Of a stretch of DNA of 64,000 bases, positions 18,693 to 28,281 are shown one piece after another. The position numbers were made by a program, and so were the translations under genes. How positions within the stretch are numbered: position 1 is the first letter of the stretch; the number at the start of each line of letters is the position of its first letter. The notes under the pieces are model-generated. The model made no database searches. It was not told the DNA's origin and saw nothing but the letters and a program-made list of their open reading frames with translations. Source of the stretch: Dorea sp. D27 (GTDB lineage Bacteria > Bacillota > Clostridia > Lachnospirales > Lachnospiraceae). The DNA lies in the NCBI RefSeq assembly GCF_001185345.1, contig NZ_KQ236746.1, positions 85,553 through 149,552 on the forward strand, given 5' to 3'.

Positions 18693-20033
18693 ATGGAAGA
18701 GGCGCTCATCAAAAGAGTTATGCCCCATAGCGTGGAAGCGGAACAATCTGTCGTAGGTGCCATGCTGATGGATAAAGATGCCATTCTGACGGCGTCGGAG
18801 ATTATCGGCGGGCAGGATTTCTATCAGTCCGCTTACGGAGTGATATTTGACTCCATGGTAGAACTCTTTAACGAGGGGAAGCCGGTAGACTTGATTACGC
18901 TTCAGGAGCGGCTGAAAGAGAAGGACGTGCCGGCTGAAATCGCTAGCCTTGAATTTGTAAAGGATCTGGTGACGGCAGTACCCACATCCGCCAACGTAAA
19001 ATATTATGCGGATATCGTGTCCGACAAGGCTATGATGCGTAAGCTGATCAAGCTCAATGAAGAGATTGCCAACATATGCTATGCGGGAAAAGAGCCGCTT
19101 GAATCGGTACTTGAAACGACGGAGAAATCGGTGTTCGATCTGCTGCAGAGGCGCAATACCGGTGACTACGTCCCTATAAAAGATGTCGTGCTCAACGCGC
19201 TGGACCGCATTGAGAAGGCGTCCAAGAACAAAGGCACCGTGACAGGGATTCCGACAGGATTTGTGGATCTGGACTATAAGCTGTCCGGTCTTCAGCCGTC
19301 CGACCTGGTGCTCGTGGCAGCCAGGCCTTCTATGGGTAAGACGGCATTTGTACTGAACATCGCCCAGTATATCGCGTTCAAGAAAGAGAAGGGCGTCGCA
19401 ATCTTCAGTCTGGAGATGTCCAAGGAACAGCTCGTGAACCGTCTGTTTTCCCTTGAATCGCAGGTGGATGCCCAGGCGCTCAGAACAGGTAACATGAAGG
19501 ATTCAGACTGGGAGAAGCTCATAGAAGGTGCCGGAATTATCGGACAATCCAATCTGATAATAGATGATACGCCAGGCATCTCCGTATCCGAGCTCCGATC
19601 TAAATGTAGGAAGTACAAGCTGGAGCACGGGCTGGACGTGGTCATCATCGACTACCTGCAGCTTATGACCGGAAGCGTAGGTAAGAGTTCCGAGTCAAGG
19701 CAGCAGGAGATATCAGAGATATCCCGCTCCCTGAAGGCACTGGCGAGGGAGCTGAGCGTTCCCGTCATCGCCCTGTCACAGCTCAGCCGTGCGGTGGAGA
19801 GCAGGCCGGACAAAAGGCCGATGCTTTCCGATCTCCGTGAATCCGGGGCGATAGAGCAGGATGCCGACGTGGTAATGTTTATATACAGGGATGAATATTA
19901 CAATAAGGATTCAGAATATAAAAGACAAGCAGAGATTATTATTGCAAAACAAAGAAACGGCCCTGTAGGGACCGTTCATCTGGCTTGGCTTGGCGAGTAC
20001 ACAAAATTTGCCAACCTAAGCAGGCAGGAATAA
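18693..20033 (+). CDS. dnaB: Replicative DNA helicase DnaB
   Basis: 446 residues with an N-terminal DnaB domain (PHSVEAEQSVVGAMLMD) and a RecA-like C-domain. Walker A is ARPSMGKTAF, Walker B VVIIDYLQLM, and the arginine-finger region ALSQLSRAVESRPDKRP. The hexamer unwinds DNA at the fork. It is 12 bp after rplI with AGGAGG before ATG. Its last 18 bases overlap the end of a convergent small gene. Confidence 0.97.
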   Translation: MEEALIKRVMPHSVEAEQSVVGAMLMDKDAILTASEIIGGQDFYQSAYGVIFDSMVELFNEGKPVDLITLQERLKEKDVPAEIASLEFVKDLVTAVPTSANVKYYADIVSDKAMMRKLIKLNEEIANICYAGKEPLESVLETTEKSVFDLLQRRNTGDYVPIKDVVLNALDRIEKASKNKGTVTGIPTGFVDLDYKLSGLQPSDLVLVAARPSMGKTAFVLNIAQYIAFKKEKGVAIFSLEMSKEQLVNRLFSLESQVDAQALRTGNMKDSDWEKLIEGAGIIGQSNLIIDDTPGISVSELRSKCRKYKLEHGLDVVIIDYLQLMTGSVGKSSESRQQEISEISRSLKALARELSVPVIALSQLSRAVESRPDKRPMLSDLRESGAIEQDADVVMFIYRDEYYNKDSEYKRQAEIIIAKQRNGPVGTVHLAWLGEYTKFANLSRQE

Positions 20034-20372
20034 TTTTTTGAGCTTTTCCACTGGGCCGGTTCCCGCTGCAGCTTTCCGGTAAGATTGCTGCTGGCGGATG
20101 AGCTGGTCCAGTTTTTTGAACTGTTCTTCTTCCTGACGCTCTTTTGCATCAAGCAGGAATGACATCTCTTTGCTGAACATGGAGAGAAGAACTTCATTGT
20201 TGTTTTCCAGCATACGCTTCATATACAGCTGCTCCCGCGTACGGCGGATATCAGGGATCAGGGCCTTCAGATCTGAAAAAGGCACCCCCTGCTCGTACAA
20301 TTCTTTGATACAGCCATACAGTTTTGCGTCGTCTTTTGTCTCGCGTCTCAACTGTTCTAATGCGTTTCCCAT
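20016..20372 (-). CDS. Unknown 118-residue helical protein
   Basis: I do not recognise this family. The product is hydrophilic and mostly predicted helical, with a likely coiled coil in the second half (DAKERQEEEQFKKLDQLIRQQQ) and no signal peptide or membrane helix. The middle (GVPFSDLKALIPDIRRTREQLYMKRM) faintly recalls a small DNA-binding or adaptor module, but this is not firm. A clear GGGGG ribosome binding site lies before ATG 20372. It ends inside dnaB on the other strand. Confidence 0.7.
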   Translation of the reverse strand: MGNALEQLRRETKDDAKLYGCIKELYEQGVPFSDLKALIPDIRRTREQLYMKRMLENNNEVLLSMFSKEMSFLLDAKERQEEEQFKKLDQLIRQQQSYRKAAAGTGPVEKLKKLFLPA

Positions 20373-20583
20373 TATTATACCCCCTTATGAATAAAGATTC
20401 TTTCATGGAGTTATCATAGCATACGAATGTGGTAAAACGAGTCAAAACCCGTCGAGGACAAGCAAAAAATAAAAAAGGCACATTTATTGTATTTTATGCA
20501 AAAATTATGAAAAGGATTCTGAAAAAATGATATAATAGACAAGGAAAGCAGATGTAAAAATATGGAAGAAATGAGGGTAAGAA

Positions 20584-22272
20584 ATGTATTGCAGAAAGTG
20601 CGGTGCTGAAAATGATGCAGGCAGCAGATTCTGTTGTAGATGTGGTGTTCCGATAATAGAAGTTCAGGAAGAGGAAGCAGGCGGAGGCTCCCATAAAAGA
20701 AACAGGAAAATTGCGTGGATTACCGTGACTGCCTGTATCCTTCTGGCTGCTGCTGCAATAGCAGTAGTGATGGTTTCAAAGCAGAGTAGAGAAAAAAGGT
20801 TTGGCGACAATGTGGCCAGGGCGGACAAGTATATGGAAGAGCTGGATTATGAAAAGGCCGAGGACAGTTATCTGAAGGCTATCAGTATAGATGAGAAGCA
20901 GGAAGAGCCCTACATACAACTGGCACGCATATATGAGAAGAAGAATGAGCCGGAAAAAGCCAGGGCGATTCTGGAAAAGGGTGTACAAAAGACGGGAAGC
21001 GGCACTATAAAGAACAAATATAACCTTTATACATATGTGGATGAGGTGCTCATCCCGGAGCTTGGACAGTGCAGTCCGGGCACTTACACGACAGAATATA
21101 AAAAGTCCGGCCAATACAGTGCATATGTTGAGAGCATACACAGTGAGAAAGGGGTCGTCACGTCAAGGATAATGGACTTCGATTCCGACGGGGAGGAGGA
21201 GCTTCTGGCTGTTGTCATGGACAACACGGCAGAGGATGAACTGTTCCATACACAGAGAAATAAAATAGTTCTGCAGATGTACGAAAATTCAGGCGGTAAA
21301 GTTGTCAAGAATGCGGAGTGGGGCGTTATGTCAAATGTTCTCGGAACGATAGACTTTGAAGAGGATATGCTGTTTTTGAAAGAACAGGGAGAAACCGTCT
21401 TCATATGCGGGAGCTTTTCAAGCCTGGCATATACGCTGGCTGATGGCTGGGGATTTGAATCGTTCGTGCTGACATATGACGGGGGATTTCAGAAGTATAC
21501 GGGAACAGATGGAGAGACAGGTGGCTCGTCCTTTGAATTCTACGAGAGCGAATCTTATATTATGGCAGACAGGCTCGAACGTATCGGGCTTACCAGATCT
21601 GCATCTGATATCCGGGATACATGGATGATGAAGCTGTCCATGGAAGACGAGAAGGACGATCTTCTGTTTACGATTGCCGGGAAGCGTCAGCAAGATAATT
21701 TCCCGTCCCATTACGGAGATATCAACCCGGAGGAGCTTGGAAAAATTGATTTGGAATTTGCTATCTGGCAGCAGGGAGCATACAAGAGGCAGGAGAGCCA
21801 GAGTACAGCCGTTTCAGGAAATGATACGAATCCCGGCGTGGATTACAGGGCGGCCTATGCACCCATTGTCGAACAGGTGCTGGAGGAATACGGGAAATAT
21901 AACACATATGCGCTCTGGGATATAGACGGAGACGGGATACAGGAGCTGTTCATCCTCTGCGGACACTCAGAAGCAGACTACATGTATGAAGTATACACGG
22001 TATCGGATGGAAGTGCAGCCTATATGGGAGACTTCAGCGGGTCGCACACTGTTCTTTACGGCCCGGAGGAGGACGGAGAGACTTATGTTACAGCGGCCCA
22101 GTGCCATATGGACTGGGAGACGATATACCATGTCTCCGTGGCAGATGGAAAGATAACAAGCGAACAGATATCACAGCGGGAGGTACCCAGAGGTGCGGAC
22201 TACTATACGAATCCGAACCGGCTGCCATATGCAGACGTGTCGGACTTGTCACTGCTTGAGGGGGCAGAGTAG
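20584..22272 (+). CDS. Membrane protein: zinc ribbon, TM helix, TPR repeats, VCBS-like calcium motifs
   Basis: 562 residues. A zinc ribbon at residues 3-22 (CRKCGAENDAGSRFCCRCG) is cytoplasmic. One membrane helix (WITVTACILLAAAAIAVVMV, about 44-64) is followed outside by a TPR-like stretch (ADKYMEELDYEKAEDSYLKAI) and two aspartate-rich repeats (DFDSDGEEELL, DIDGDGIQELF) of VCBS/FG-GAP type. It is the first gene of the FHA/kinase island, with TATAAT at 20531-20536. Its N-terminal half is clearly paralogous to the gene at 28282, but the C-terminal sensor differs. It is probably a surface sensor or scaffold; no enzyme motif is visible. Confidence 0.85.
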   Translation: MYCRKCGAENDAGSRFCCRCGVPIIEVQEEEAGGGSHKRNRKIAWITVTACILLAAAAIAVVMVSKQSREKRFGDNVARADKYMEELDYEKAEDSYLKAISIDEKQEEPYIQLARIYEKKNEPEKARAILEKGVQKTGSGTIKNKYNLYTYVDEVLIPELGQCSPGTYTTEYKKSGQYSAYVESIHSEKGVVTSRIMDFDSDGEEELLAVVMDNTAEDELFHTQRNKIVLQMYENSGGKVVKNAEWGVMSNVLGTIDFEEDMLFLKEQGETVFICGSFSSLAYTLADGWGFESFVLTYDGGFQKYTGTDGETGGSSFEFYESESYIMADRLERIGLTRSASDIRDTWMMKLSMEDEKDDLLFTIAGKRQQDNFPSHYGDINPEELGKIDLEFAIWQQGAYKRQESQSTAVSGNDTNPGVDYRAAYAPIVEQVLEEYGKYNTYALWDIDGDGIQELFILCGHSEADYMYEVYTVSDGSAAYMGDFSGSHTVLYGPEEDGETYVTAAQCHMDWETIYHVSVADGKITSEQISQREVPRGADYYTNPNRLPYADVSDLSLLEGAE

Positions 22273-22310
22273 GAGAGAATACAGAGGAAAGAGAGCGTAC
22301 GGAAGATAAT

Positions 22311-24617
22311 ATGGAGACAAGGACACTGACGATTATTGATACGAACAGCCAGCTTACGGAAGTGAAGCTGGACAACTTCGGCAAAGAGAAGGTCACGCTG
22401 GGGCGCAGCCGGGAGCAGTGCGATATCGTCGTACCGGATAACATCGTGTCAAAGCTGCACGGGACATTTTACCTGGACGGAGAAGATACGTGGTATGAAG
22501 ACAGCGGCAGCATGAACGGAACCTTTGTCGGTGACGGAGAGCAGAGGCGGCTGCTCACAGAAGGCAGCGGTTACTCCAAACTGTATGACAAGACGGTACT
22601 CCGTATCGGAGACGTTCACGCGCCGGATAAGATGATACTCATTTTGTACAGGATCGTCCCGGAAGGGGAGGTGTGGAAGAAGGCTTCTCTTGGGAAGGAT
22701 GGCGCCAGCATCGGACGGGCGGACGGCTGTCAGATTAAGCTGAAGCATCCGGCCGTGTCCAAGGTGCACTGTCTTATCCTTAGACAGAACGGCGGATACG
22801 TGCTGAAGGACAACAACAGCGCCAATGGTGTGATGGTAAACGGGCGCAGCACAGCCGGTCCGGTGGAGCTTAAGGATAAGGACCTCATACAGATACTGGA
22901 TTTCCAGCTGTTCTTTTCCGGCGAGTGCATCTACTATAAGGCAGTCGCTCACGGCATCTCCCTGAGAGCCTGCGGCATCAATAAATATGTGGGCAGGGGG
23001 AAGAAAAAGAAGCAGATACTGAAGAACGTAAGCTGTGAGATACAGGGCAATGAATTCGTAGCGATCATCGGGGGGTCCGGAGCGGGAAAGACTACGCTTA
23101 TGAACGCCGTGAGCGGTTTTGAGCCGGAATTTGACGGCAAGGTATACTGCAATGGCATCGACCTGATAGAACAGTTCCAGAACTTGAAGAATATCATCGG
23201 CTTCGTGCCGCAGCAAGATATCATCTATGAGAATCTGACGCTGCGCAGGATGCTCTATTATACCGCCCGCATGAAGATGCCGGAAGATACACTGAAGCAG
23301 GAGATTGCGGAACGGATAGACGAGGTTCTCGCCATGGTGGATCTGAAAGATCACGAAAGCACTTACATCCGGAAACTCTCAGGCGGCCAGAAAAAAAGAG
23401 CGAGCATAGCGGTAGAGCTTCTGGCGGATCCGAAGCTGTTCTTTCTCGATGAACCGACTTCAGGTCTGGATCCGGGAACAGAGAAGAATCTCATGATGAC
23501 GCTCAGCTCCCTATCCAAAGAGCAGAACAAGACGATTATCATGGTGACACATACGACGCAGAACCTGCATCTGTGCGATAAAGTCATCTTCATGGGGCCC
23601 GGAGGACGACTCTGCTTCTGCGGCGATGTCAACGCGGCAAAAGCGTTCTATGAGACAGATGACCTCGTCAACATCTATAACATGATTGCCGAGAATCCGT
23701 GGCTCTGGGAGCGCAGATATGCCGCTTACCGGAAAGATAAGGAGCCGGCTTTGGCGCCTGCGGGCAGATCGGAGCTGATGAAGCCGAAAAAGGTGTCTGC
23801 GTTCCGCCAGTTTTCCATATTGACGGTGCGCTATGCGGAACTTATGAAAAATGACCGTCCAAGGCTGGGAGTGCTTCTGCTGCAGCCGCTTCTTATCGCC
23901 GTCCTGCTCAACGTGGTGGCAGAGAAGAATATATTTAAGATATACGAGAGCACAAAGTCCATGCTGTTTGCGCTGAGCTGTTCGGGTATCTGGATTGGGC
24001 TTTTCAACTCTATCCAGGAGATCTGCAAGGAACGGGTCATACTGAAGCGGGAATATATGGCGAACCTGAAGCTGCCCGGCTATGTGATGTCCAAGTTCGT
24101 ACTGCAGGCAGTGCTTGGCTTTGTGCAGGCGCTCATTCTGACATTGGTCTTTTTGAATCTGGTCGGAAAGGAACGGGAAGGCATCTTCCTGTCACAGTTC
24201 GCTCCTGAGATCGTATTAACGGTCTGGCTTACGATACTGGCTTCTGTTACGATGGGCTTCGTCATCTCCTCCCTTGTGGAGACCGGCGATAAGGCGATGG
24301 CGGTGGCTCCCTTCGTGCTCATCATACAGCTTCTGTTTTCCGGCATCCTGTTCACGCTCAAAGGGGCAGGCAAGATCATCTCTTACTGTACCGTCAGCCG
24401 CTGGTCGGTGGAGGGGCTTGGAAGCATTGCGAAGCTGAACCGGCTGGATCTGAAGCTGCAGAAAGATTATCCGATGCTGGAGCATACGGCGGAAAGCTTC
24501 TTCAAGGCGACAAAAGGGCATGTACTGATGACATGGGGGATTCTCATATGTATGGCCGTGTTGTTCATGGGGGTCAGCATCCTGATGCTGAAGAGAATAT
24601 CGAAGGACCGAAGATAG
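22311..24617 (+). CDS. FHA-FHA-ABC transporter fusion (Rv1747-like, ABCG type)
   Basis: 768 residues. FHA domain 1 (about 28-90: LGRSREQCDI, SKLHG, SMNGTFV) and FHA domain 2 (about 120-190: IGRADGCQI, SKVHC, SANGVMV) keep the phosphothreonine-reading GR, SxxH and NG positions. An ATPase follows (Walker A GGSGAGKTT near 255, signature LSGGQKKR near 355, Walker B LFFLDEPTSGLD), then about six membrane helices of ABC2/ABCG type. The layout matches mycobacterial Rv1747, an exporter controlled by FHA binding to its kinase. The Ser/Thr kinase two genes downstream is the obvious regulator. The exported molecule is unknown. Confidence 0.92.
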   Translation: METRTLTIIDTNSQLTEVKLDNFGKEKVTLGRSREQCDIVVPDNIVSKLHGTFYLDGEDTWYEDSGSMNGTFVGDGEQRRLLTEGSGYSKLYDKTVLRIGDVHAPDKMILILYRIVPEGEVWKKASLGKDGASIGRADGCQIKLKHPAVSKVHCLILRQNGGYVLKDNNSANGVMVNGRSTAGPVELKDKDLIQILDFQLFFSGECIYYKAVAHGISLRACGINKYVGRGKKKKQILKNVSCEIQGNEFVAIIGGSGAGKTTLMNAVSGFEPEFDGKVYCNGIDLIEQFQNLKNIIGFVPQQDIIYENLTLRRMLYYTARMKMPEDTLKQEIAERIDEVLAMVDLKDHESTYIRKLSGGQKKRASIAVELLADPKLFFLDEPTSGLDPGTEKNLMMTLSSLSKEQNKTIIMVTHTTQNLHLCDKVIFMGPGGRLCFCGDVNAAKAFYETDDLVNIYNMIAENPWLWERRYAAYRKDKEPALAPAGRSELMKPKKVSAFRQFSILTVRYAELMKNDRPRLGVLLLQPLLIAVLLNVVAEKNIFKIYESTKSMLFALSCSGIWIGLFNSIQEICKERVILKREYMANLKLPGYVMSKFVLQAVLGFVQALILTLVFLNLVGKEREGIFLSQFAPEIVLTVWLTILASVTMGFVISSLVETGDKAMAVAPFVLIIQLLFSGILFTLKGAGKIISYCTVSRWSVEGLGSIAKLNRLDLKLQKDYPMLEHTAESFFKATKGHVLMTWGILICMAVLFMGVSILMLKRISKDRR

Positions 24618-24629
24618 GAGGAAAAAGTT

Positions 24630-25121
24630 ATGAATTATCTGGAAGGATGGAAAGAGGCGGGGGAGGTGTACATACCGCCGCTGAAGAACAAAGGGTTTGA
24701 AGAGGATATTATCCTGCGCAAAAAGATAGAACCGGTGCAGGGTGGCGTACGTCTCATTGACAGGGAGGAAGAACAGCCTTCGTACTCAGGCAGCGAGCCG
24801 ACCGTATTCGTAGCACAGACATCGAGGGCGTATCTGAAACGGCTGAAGGATGGAGAGACGACGGAACTGATTGGACGGGAAACCGTGATAGGAAAAGAAG
24901 CAGATTCTGACTACATCATAAAAGACAATCCAACCGTGAGCAGGCACCATGCCCGGATTACGGCTTCGGCAGACGGATATTTTCTCGAAGACCTTGGGTC
25001 ATCCAACCACACATATGTAGACGGCAGTGAAATCGGGCAGCCGGTGAAGCTTATGGACGGTATGCTGTTTATGCTGTCGGATGAAGAATTTCAGTTCAGC
25101 ATAGAGATGGGGCAGGAATAA
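24630..25121 (+). CDS. Stand-alone FHA-domain protein
   Basis: 163 residues. An N-terminal low-complexity half carries conserved-looking threonines and serines (SYSGSEPTVFVAQTS) that could be kinase targets. The FHA domain occupies about 75-150 (VIGKEADSDYII, VSRHHARI, SSNHTYVDG). It keeps SRHH; the usual GR is GK and NGT is NHT. It has no membrane segment. Lying between the FHA-ABC gene and the kinase, with AGGAGG before its start and one base before the kinase ATG, it probably bridges kinase and transporter, like GarA-type adaptors. That role is inference. Confidence 0.9.
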   Translation: MNYLEGWKEAGEVYIPPLKNKGFEEDIILRKKIEPVQGGVRLIDREEEQPSYSGSEPTVFVAQTSRAYLKRLKDGETTELIGRETVIGKEADSDYIIKDNPTVSRHHARITASADGYFLEDLGSSNHTYVDGSEIGQPVKLMDGMLFMLSDEEFQFSIEMGQE

Positions 25122-25122
25122 G

Positions 25123-27129
25123 ATGGGTATTACAGAACTACTTTCAGATACATATATCATAAGAGAGAAACTGGGAGAAGGCAGCGGCGGTATCGTATAC
25201 CGGGCCTATCACAAACGGCTGAAAAAGGAAGTTGTCATAAAGCGTATGCGGACCCGGAGCGTGTCCGTGCTCGTGAACAGGCAGGAAGTGGATATCCTGA
25301 AGAACCTGCATCACTCCTATCTGCCGCAGGTGCTTGACTTTCTCACGATAGACGGAGAGGTCTATACGGTGATGAGCTATATACCGGGCAAGTCGCTGCA
25401 GCAGCTTCTGAAGGACGGCTATCATTTTACGCAGAATGAACTGATCAGGTGGGGCATGCAGCTGTGCAGCGCCTTGAACTATCTGCACAGCCAGAAACCG
25501 CCCATTATCCACAGCGATATCAAACCGGCAAATATCATGCTGACGCCGGAGGGGAACATCTGCCTGATCGACTTCAACATATCCTTTTTCATGGATGAGA
25601 ATACGGTGCTTGGATATACCGACGGATATACGTCCCCCGAGCAGTATATCATCGCTCTGGACAGTGAATCGGTCCACAGCCTGCCGCAATATTCCAGTAT
25701 TGACGAAAAGACAGATATCTATAGTGTGGGAGCGACGTTCTACCATCTTGCCTCGGGGAAGAAGACGAAGGACTATAAGGATCCGATAGACATGGAGCTT
25801 CTTACAAGAAAGACGGGAGAAGCATTTGCAAAGGTCATTGAGAAAGCGATGCAGATAGATCCTGATGACCGGTTCGACAGCGCTTTTGAAATGTTCCAGT
25901 CATTTAAGAGCATTACAAAGCAGGACGCCAGATACCGGGCGCTTCTGCGAAGGCAGAGGGGAATGAGAGCCGGAATCGTCGTGCTGCTGGCAGGCTTCAT
26001 CGTGCTTGGAGGCTATGGCATCCATACCATAAAGGTGGAGAGGACAGCGGCTTACAATGAACTGGTAGCACAGCAGAAAGAGGAGCGGCTGTCCCGTGAT
26101 TATGAGAAAGCAGAGGATACATATAAGAGGGCGGTAAAGATACTGCCCGGAGCGCTCGAGAGCTATTACCAGAATGCATATGCACTGTATGATCAGCAGA
26201 AATACAGCGAATGTATCGAATTTATTGAATACGATGTTCTTGAAAATGAGAAGATAGACACGCTGAAAAAGCGGATGGCGGATATCTATTACCTGAAAGC
26301 AGAAAGCCACTTCCAGCTCGGAGAGTATGGAAAAGCGGTGCAGGCGTATGAACAGCTGTTCAAGCTCGGCGGATATGACGGCGGATATTACAGAGACTAT
26401 GCTGTCGCGCTTGCATATAACGGTTCGGAAGGAAAAGCGCGGGATGTACTGGATGAGGCGGTGGAGTATGGATTGAAAGAAGATTCTGTCTACTATGCTA
26501 AGGGTGAAATCAATAAATCGCTGAACGAGCTTGCAGGCGCGGCAAACGATTTCCAGCAGTGTATCAGCCTGACGGAAGACATGGGCCTTAAGAGCAGGGC
26601 CTACGTGATGCTCAGTGAGATATATGAGATGCAGGGACAGGACGTGAAGCAGCGGGATATTCTGGCAGAGGCAAGAACTGCCGTGCCGGCGGAATACAGG
26701 ATGGTCATACTGGAGCGGCTTGCACAGGCAGACATTGATCTGGCAGAAGCCGGACAGTCCAGATACAGATCCGAGGCTGTCGAAGTCTTGAACGAGGTCA
26801 TCAGCCTCGGATGGGAGACATATGACACGTATGACAATCTTGCCATACTGTACGAAAAGCAGGGGGAGCTTGACAAAGCGGCGGATACCCTTGCGGCTAT
26901 GACCCGGCTGTACGGGGAGGACTACAATATCTATAAACGCTATGCATTCCTGGAAGTGGACCGGCAGGAGATGAAGGACAATACGGCACGTGACTACAAG
27001 GCGTTTGCCGGGTACTATGAGAAGGCGGAACAACTGTATTACGCGCAGCTTGCGGGCAATGACACGGACGCGGAGATGCAGCTTCTGGAACAGGTATATG
27101 CACAGGTGAAGTCAGGAGGATGGCTATAA
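25123..27129 (+). CDS. Membrane Ser/Thr protein kinase with extracytoplasmic TPR repeats
   Basis: 668 residues. Hanks-type kinase domain at about 10-265: P-loop GEGSGGIVYRA, catalytic lysine VVIKRM, catalytic loop HSDIKPANIM (HRD changed to HSD), DFG replaced by DFN (IDFNISFF), and SPEQ for APE. One membrane helix (GIVVLLAGFIVLGGYGI, about 283-302) is followed by about 360 residues of TPR-like repeats outside. PASTA repeats are absent, so it is not the usual PrkC. It is translationally coupled to the small gene downstream (TAATG). It probably phosphorylates threonines read by the three neighbouring FHA domains. Confidence 0.92.
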   Translation: MGITELLSDTYIIREKLGEGSGGIVYRAYHKRLKKEVVIKRMRTRSVSVLVNRQEVDILKNLHHSYLPQVLDFLTIDGEVYTVMSYIPGKSLQQLLKDGYHFTQNELIRWGMQLCSALNYLHSQKPPIIHSDIKPANIMLTPEGNICLIDFNISFFMDENTVLGYTDGYTSPEQYIIALDSESVHSLPQYSSIDEKTDIYSVGATFYHLASGKKTKDYKDPIDMELLTRKTGEAFAKVIEKAMQIDPDDRFDSAFEMFQSFKSITKQDARYRALLRRQRGMRAGIVVLLAGFIVLGGYGIHTIKVERTAAYNELVAQQKEERLSRDYEKAEDTYKRAVKILPGALESYYQNAYALYDQQKYSECIEFIEYDVLENEKIDTLKKRMADIYYLKAESHFQLGEYGKAVQAYEQLFKLGGYDGGYYRDYAVALAYNGSEGKARDVLDEAVEYGLKEDSVYYAKGEINKSLNELAGAANDFQQCISLTEDMGLKSRAYVMLSEIYEMQGQDVKQRDILAEARTAVPAEYRMVILERLAQADIDLAEAGQSRYRSEAVEVLNEVISLGWETYDTYDNLAILYEKQGELDKAADTLAAMTRLYGEDYNIYKRYAFLEVDRQEMKDNTARDYKAFAGYYEKAEQLYYAQLAGNDTDAEMQLLEQVYAQVKSGGWL

Positions 27130-27266
27130 TGGGAATAACGGCAGGCTGGATCATCACTGCAGTCAGCGCGGCCGGCATCATCGGCTGTATCGCGGCACTG
27201 GCTGCCAGCAGGAAGGTATTTGACAGACAGAGGAAGAAGCTGCTCGACGAGATAGAGACCGAGTAA
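27129..27266 (+). CDS. Small single-pass membrane protein (45 residues)
   Basis: A short frame starts on the ATG that overlaps the kinase stop (TAATG). It encodes one hydrophobic helix (WIITAVSAAGIIGCIAALAA) followed by a basic then acidic tail (SRKVFDRQRKKLLDEIETE). An AGGAGG lies seven bases before the start, inside the kinase gene. A GAGGGAGG site for the next gene follows 14 bp later. The tight spacing and clean helix argue for a real product. It may be a subunit or regulator of the kinase or transporter; no family is recognised. Confidence 0.7.
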   Translation: MGITAGWIITAVSAAGIIGCIAALAASRKVFDRQRKKLLDEIETE

Positions 27267-27280
27267 GAGGGAGGAAAAAG

Positions 27281-28261
27281 ATGAAAGAGAAACTGAAGTA
27301 CGTAGTGGGTGTATTGCTCGCCTGCTCGCTCATTGCCGGCTTTATGCCGCTTATCGGGGTGGGGGCGATGAAATTGTCGGTAATGGATATCTTAAAAATC
27401 GGGGCCGGTAACTACGGCGATACAGAGCTGGTAAGAGAAGTGATGGAATTGTTTAAAGAGTATCTGAGGCCGAGCGTCATCACGGTCATCATACTCATCG
27501 TCCTCATCCTGGCGGGAGCGTTCCTGACGGTGGTGCTTGATGCGTCAAAGGCATATATGGCAGCCATAGCAGGCGGGGTGGTCAACAATATTCTTGTCAT
27601 CATTCTGGGCGTGACGGTAAAGGGCAAGATGGACGAAGTGGAAAATGCATTCAGCTTTTTTGGACTGAGCAGCGGCATTCATTTCCACATATCTACGATA
27701 GTGCTGTGGATGATACTTTATGCTGCTGTCTTCGGGCTGTCCGTTTTTGGGATGGTAATGAAGAACGGGGACAAGCCGGTTGGAAAGCCTCAGGATATTA
27801 TGCCGGAGAGCTTCAGTGACAGGACGAACCCGTGGGATTCTCCCCAGGACCCGAAAAAGCAGGCTTATCTGGATCGCATCGGACAGCTGGAACGGGAGAG
27901 GGAGGCGGCGAAAAAGGCTGCCCCGCCTGTGAGGGAACAGACGGCCGCAGAGGACTTCCACGGCGCGATAGGAGGACGGAGCGGCAGATACGATTCAAAG
28001 GTATATCCGCTTCGGAAGAGAGTGCAGGTATTCATATCCAGGGACGGTACGGAGGTATATATAGCTGCAGAAAAAAATGCAAATGCCGCCGCCGGCGTAT
28101 ACTATGTGGCAGAGTATGAGGAATACTGTGTAGAGCCTTATGAGAAGAACAGCTTCTTCCTCTTGAGCGGACAGCCGCTTGGAGCGGGCAGGCGCTATTA
28201 TCTCCCGCGGGGGACCGAAGTGTACATAGGAGACAGAAGCCACGCATTTGTGCTGGCTTAG
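27281..28261 (+). CDS. Multi-pass membrane protein with FHA-like C-terminal region
   Basis: 326 residues. Four hydrophobic segments lie in the first 165 residues (GVLLACSLIAGFMPLIG; VITVIILIVLILAGAFL; AAIAGGVVNNILVIILGV; ISTIVLWMILYAAVFGLSVF). A charged linker follows (PKKQAYLDRIGQLEREREAAKK), then a beta-rich end (about 240-326) finishing YLPRGTEVYIGDRSHAFVLA. That end has the spacing of a degenerate FHA or SH3-like fold, but the SxxH and NG motifs are not clear. No known family. It is inside the FHA/kinase operon, 14 bp after the small membrane protein. Confidence 0.8.
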   Translation: MKEKLKYVVGVLLACSLIAGFMPLIGVGAMKLSVMDILKIGAGNYGDTELVREVMELFKEYLRPSVITVIILIVLILAGAFLTVVLDASKAYMAAIAGGVVNNILVIILGVTVKGKMDEVENAFSFFGLSSGIHFHISTIVLWMILYAAVFGLSVFGMVMKNGDKPVGKPQDIMPESFSDRTNPWDSPQDPKKQAYLDRIGQLEREREAAKKAAPPVREQTAAEDFHGAIGGRSGRYDSKVYPLRKRVQVFISRDGTEVYIAAEKNANAAAGVYYVAEYEEYCVEPYEKNSFFLLSGQPLGAGRRYYLPRGTEVYIGDRSHAFVLA

Positions 28262-28281
28262 AGGAAAGGCAGGAAAAGGAT

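Noticed and set aside
24630..25121. Lanthipeptide or bacteriocin export cluster
   Set aside because: An ABC exporter is near, but there is no precursor peptide, modification enzyme or peptidase domain.
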